A DNA stretch of 16,311 nucleotides from Euryarchaeota archaeon UBA175. GTDB taxonomy: Archaea > Thermoplasmatota > Poseidoniia > Poseidoniales > Thalassarchaeaceae. Numbering within the stretch: position 1 is the stretch's first letter; each line of letters begins with the position of its first letter. The position numbers and the translations under genes were made by a program. A model generated the notes under the pieces. That model was not told the origin of the DNA. It did not search any database and saw only the letters and a program-made list of their open reading frames with translations. This document shows positions 15,101-16,311 of this stretch, in pieces. The DNA lies in assembly GCA_002497895.1 (NCBI GenBank), contig DAFD01000102.1:962-17272 (forward strand), in the 5' to 3' direction.

Positions 15101-16311
15101 GCAGCCAGCCGATGGAGTCGGTTGAGTTACCATAAGTTCCATCGGCATTCTCGGGTGGAACCTCTGAGCGGTTCTCGTGGAAGTGTATGTGGAGGTCTGC
15201 GCGCTCATCGGCCCAGTACTCGACGGTTGTCAGGCCATTTTCACCAGCACTGCCCGTGCCGTCGGCCATCGTGCTATCAGTTCGGATTGTGAGATCAAGC
15301 TGTTCAGGGAGGGTGGTGGAGAGACGATTAGGGTGAATTGCGGCTTCAATGTAGGCCACCTCCCAGACATCTCGTTCATCTTCGATATTTGGAGGAGAAT
15401 AGTGGACGTAACCGAAGCCTGCTGTGACTCCACAGGAGATTTGACTGGATGGAAGAGTTGTGAGTTCAATCGGCGAGTAGCGATCTGGACATTCGGTCTG
15501 GCCGGAATTGTCTATTGATATCTGGTATGGAGCGGCGATTGAAGCGATTGTAATTCCAGATTCATCACCACCGTTGAACACGCCGAAGGATAGCGCATTG
15601 AAAATCGATAGGAGGAAATCGGCCCCCGCTTCTGAGAGATCGAAGTAGAATCGTTCGAGACCAACTCCGAGGGTGAAATCGTAAGGTGTATGAGTGAATT
15701 TTGAATCAATAACCCAAACGTATGATTCACCCTCGGTAAGGATTCCATCGGAATACGCGAATGCTTTGAGAAGACTCACTTCTAGAGTTTCTAGATTTTC
15801 CCAATCGGAATCAGTCATGCTTGAGGGCAGCACACTGACCTTGTAATCGAGTTGAGGCGCGACTGAAAGTGTGGTTCCATCGAGTTCGGGGTCACTGATC
15901 TCGATGCTGAGACCAACCTGAATGTCGTCATCACCATCCTGATCGATGTCGACCTGATGAAGCAAAAATTCGGTCTCAGAGTCGAAAAGAGATAGGAGAG
16001 ATGTGAGGAAGGTTATGGTCTCAGATTGCTCGACGACATTACCCTCATCGTCTACATATCGTGTCCAAATGACGTAATCTGTGAGATTGAAAAGAGTCGA
16101 CCAAATGGTTCTAACTTCGCCAGGGGGGCGGCTATTTTCGTCAGTCAGAATGATATAAGGTTCGGGATGAATGACTTGTGGTGCAGCGGTTTCGACCATT
16201 GATACCTCGTCGAGAGCCTCGTCGATATCGTGGAGTGGATCAGCGACTGAAGTTTCCTGTACACCGACCCTAACTTGATCGAGTAAGGGTCCAGCAAGTT
16301 TGCTCACAGTA
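12150..16311 (-). CDS. Giant extracellular repeat protein, 5' end cut by window edge, unknown function
   Basis: The open frame covers at least 1387 codons and runs into the right edge. The GTG at 16307 is not a convincing start (no signal peptide, no Shine-Dalgarno), so the true N-terminus lies outside. Numbering here begins at 16307. No enzyme motif is recognised. The sequence is beta-strand rich, Ser/Thr/Gly/Asp rich and lysine-poor, as expected of a secreted protein. Residues 119-128 hold a calcium-loop-like DIDQDGDDDI. From about 505 to 1260 a short motif of the form D-[ILV]-P followed by alternating hydrophobic residues recurs about ten times (for example 708, 749, 867, 989, 1105, 1161). 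Four hydrophobic or amphipathic stretches interrupt the strands (about 98-110, 226-244, 538-563, 896-918). Cys273/Cys292 may form a disulfide. No C-terminal membrane anchor is evident. It is coupled to the small membrane protein downstream. A structural or adhesive surface role is only a guess. Confidence 0.8.
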   Translation of the reverse strand, partial: TVSKLAGPLLDQVRVGVQETSVADPLHDIDEALDEVSMVETAAPQVIHPEPYIILTDENSRPPGEVRTIWSTLFNLTDYVIWTRYVDDEGNVVEQSETITFLTSLLSLFDSETEFLLHQVDIDQDGDDDIQVGLSIEISDPELDGTTLSVAPQLDYKVSVLPSSMTDSDWENLETLEVSLLKAFAYSDGILTEGESYVWVIDSKFTHTPYDFTLGVGLERFYFDLSEAGADFLLSIFNALSFGVFNGGDESGITIASIAAPYQISIDNSGQTECPDRYSPIELTTLPSSQISCGVTAGFGYVHYSPPNIEDERDVWEVAYIEAAIHPNRLSTTLPEQLDLTIRTDSTMADGTGSAGENGLTTVEYWADERADLHIHFHENRSEVPPENADGTYGNSTDSIGWLRGMPAGSLTTEEIDRTFTMLGSKSEPQLPGGQPNQLGLIIGVKNFTRDTSQNVDDPSLPVNPAYPPKTLVLVRSVQSLEEVDYHSWMKRGGAATDHRRIEITAQDLPTAVVLFGSFELGGTEEADTSLDSAQNLDFMSRIFDVVLINIVDLFLDIGTILNDIPSATVDVISGGVGGSGGLTGQTLHLLMNDHWRADRQARSISEIGLQIGSSSHPTMPGDHLILAKDRQLETVQGRQGPVVPMVVVAASLRFSGLSQFTLIDDLESESQQVSLLTSSEKQFSFLYIDHKPNDLSGAAHQGVRISDIPDNLSAELTPQLATYQASSSIDSISYTGIDGDQRQATHVLDLPAEFEIEFGDVTTWSASSPISSIHAQLTDSTNPVTMGGDHFLFHHEPSDGSSTISTRISGLQEVGWRAPAEPGASGAIGRGTAFMTAAGDRTMSINVDHAPTQDEGGLSALVLIDPLPSTISVDIPTGADAGNSLVFPELNTTQGVAGVAFFLGGFADLGRSVNTVLAGVTSEISTGSDGGNGSFSYGLQLDADSNFDLIFEASHGNGTADAPPWVHGIALNAAPSGISDGFHIRGWIPDLPPIIDISVSRTPTSNGEEWAIAMGLDGWLPARSEFMLNSRGINGQDLMMTLQGLTVGESTALGLDSEFLIRETSGGITEVTTTTHFVMSNRLDWIHALLINREAGARTEMLINDIPESIDLRASLGTSISLDMTVPDAYRRAGPAVDSMMMQQMQWMDGSWWPATIFLTDVPDAINLTTEPDLDFDITKSLAFQGTPVLDFSASADGMSLYIEANGRAINSRGEIILLAEGMTDRMVIKPTEDYGLAIRSGGDGVDRIYLRASNMPTTPPVVLEEMEALGENLRSATIHVIEIVGPYSVIEIEDVQGGRIVASARATAEVEAIGMTFDLRGVLLDAQTTGGVPTGTSLGVNGLASDLSLLNLIPGFEGSTHHIIVPEPLSSGVLTFCATFLGGD
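12154..12162 (-). promoter_or_regulatory. Strong Shine-Dalgarno embedded in the end of the giant gene
   Basis: GGGAGGTGA lies inside the last codons of the giant surface-protein gene, 5 nt before the ATG at 12148; TAA and ATG are separated by one base. It fixes the start of the 189-residue gene and suggests that ribosomes ending the giant protein re-initiate there. Confidence 0.8.

Noticed and set aside
15923..15953. Dockerin or EF-hand domain at DIDQDGDDDI
   Set aside because: Only one Asp-rich loop is seen, without the paired repeat and helices required; it is at most an isolated calcium-binding loop.
16305..16307. GTG at 16307 as the true start of the giant gene
   Set aside because: No Shine-Dalgarno is visible, the frame is open to the window edge, and the product from this point lacks the signal peptide expected for a secreted protein.

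Overview
The window reads as a fragment of an archaeal genome, most likely Thermoplasmatota and plausibly marine Poseidoniales (Marine Group II). Three things point there: the archaeal style of the complex I subunits (separate NuoC and NuoD, a NuoD beginning with an MGPQHPMTHG motif, and no NuoE/F/G among the genes visible), very large secreted beta-sandwich surface proteins, and a membrane-anchored subtilase. This placement is inferred from gene content; no 16S rRNA or other marker is present.

Every supported gene lies on the minus strand, so transcription runs from the right end to the left end. On that strand the order is: (1) a giant extracellular repeat protein, cut by the right edge (12150-16311); (2) a 189-residue single-pass membrane protein starting 1 nt after it (11579-12148); (3) a ~1500-residue secreted subtilisin-family protease with CARDB/NEW3-like domains, a C-terminal membrane anchor and a cytoplasmic zinc finger (7016-11518); (4) an 894-residue surface protein of tandem NEW3-like domains with a C-terminal anchor (4268-6952); (5) a respiratory complex I operon nuoA-nuoB-nuoC-nuoD-nuoH (4115 down to 1), with nuoH cut by the left edge.

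The right 12 kb can be read as a cell-surface block: a large repeat protein with a candidate membrane partner, an anchored protease, and an anchored stalk-like protein. The nuo genes are packed 9-14 nt apart with Shine-Dalgarno sequences inside or next to the upstream stop codon, so they are probably one transcript feeding electrons to the quinone pool. No functional link between the surface block and complex I is evident beyond adjacency.

The most interesting signals are: a treble-clef/RING-like Cys-His finger fused through a membrane helix to an extracellular protease; a small inverted-repeat hairpin with a CCTACGG core that occurs once in each of the only three intergenic gaps longer than 20 nt; and unusual insertions and a lost acidic residue in NuoH and NuoA around the quinone chamber and E-channel. 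No tRNA, rRNA, insertion sequence, CRISPR array or attachment site was seen, and no gene-free stretch exceeds 152 nt.
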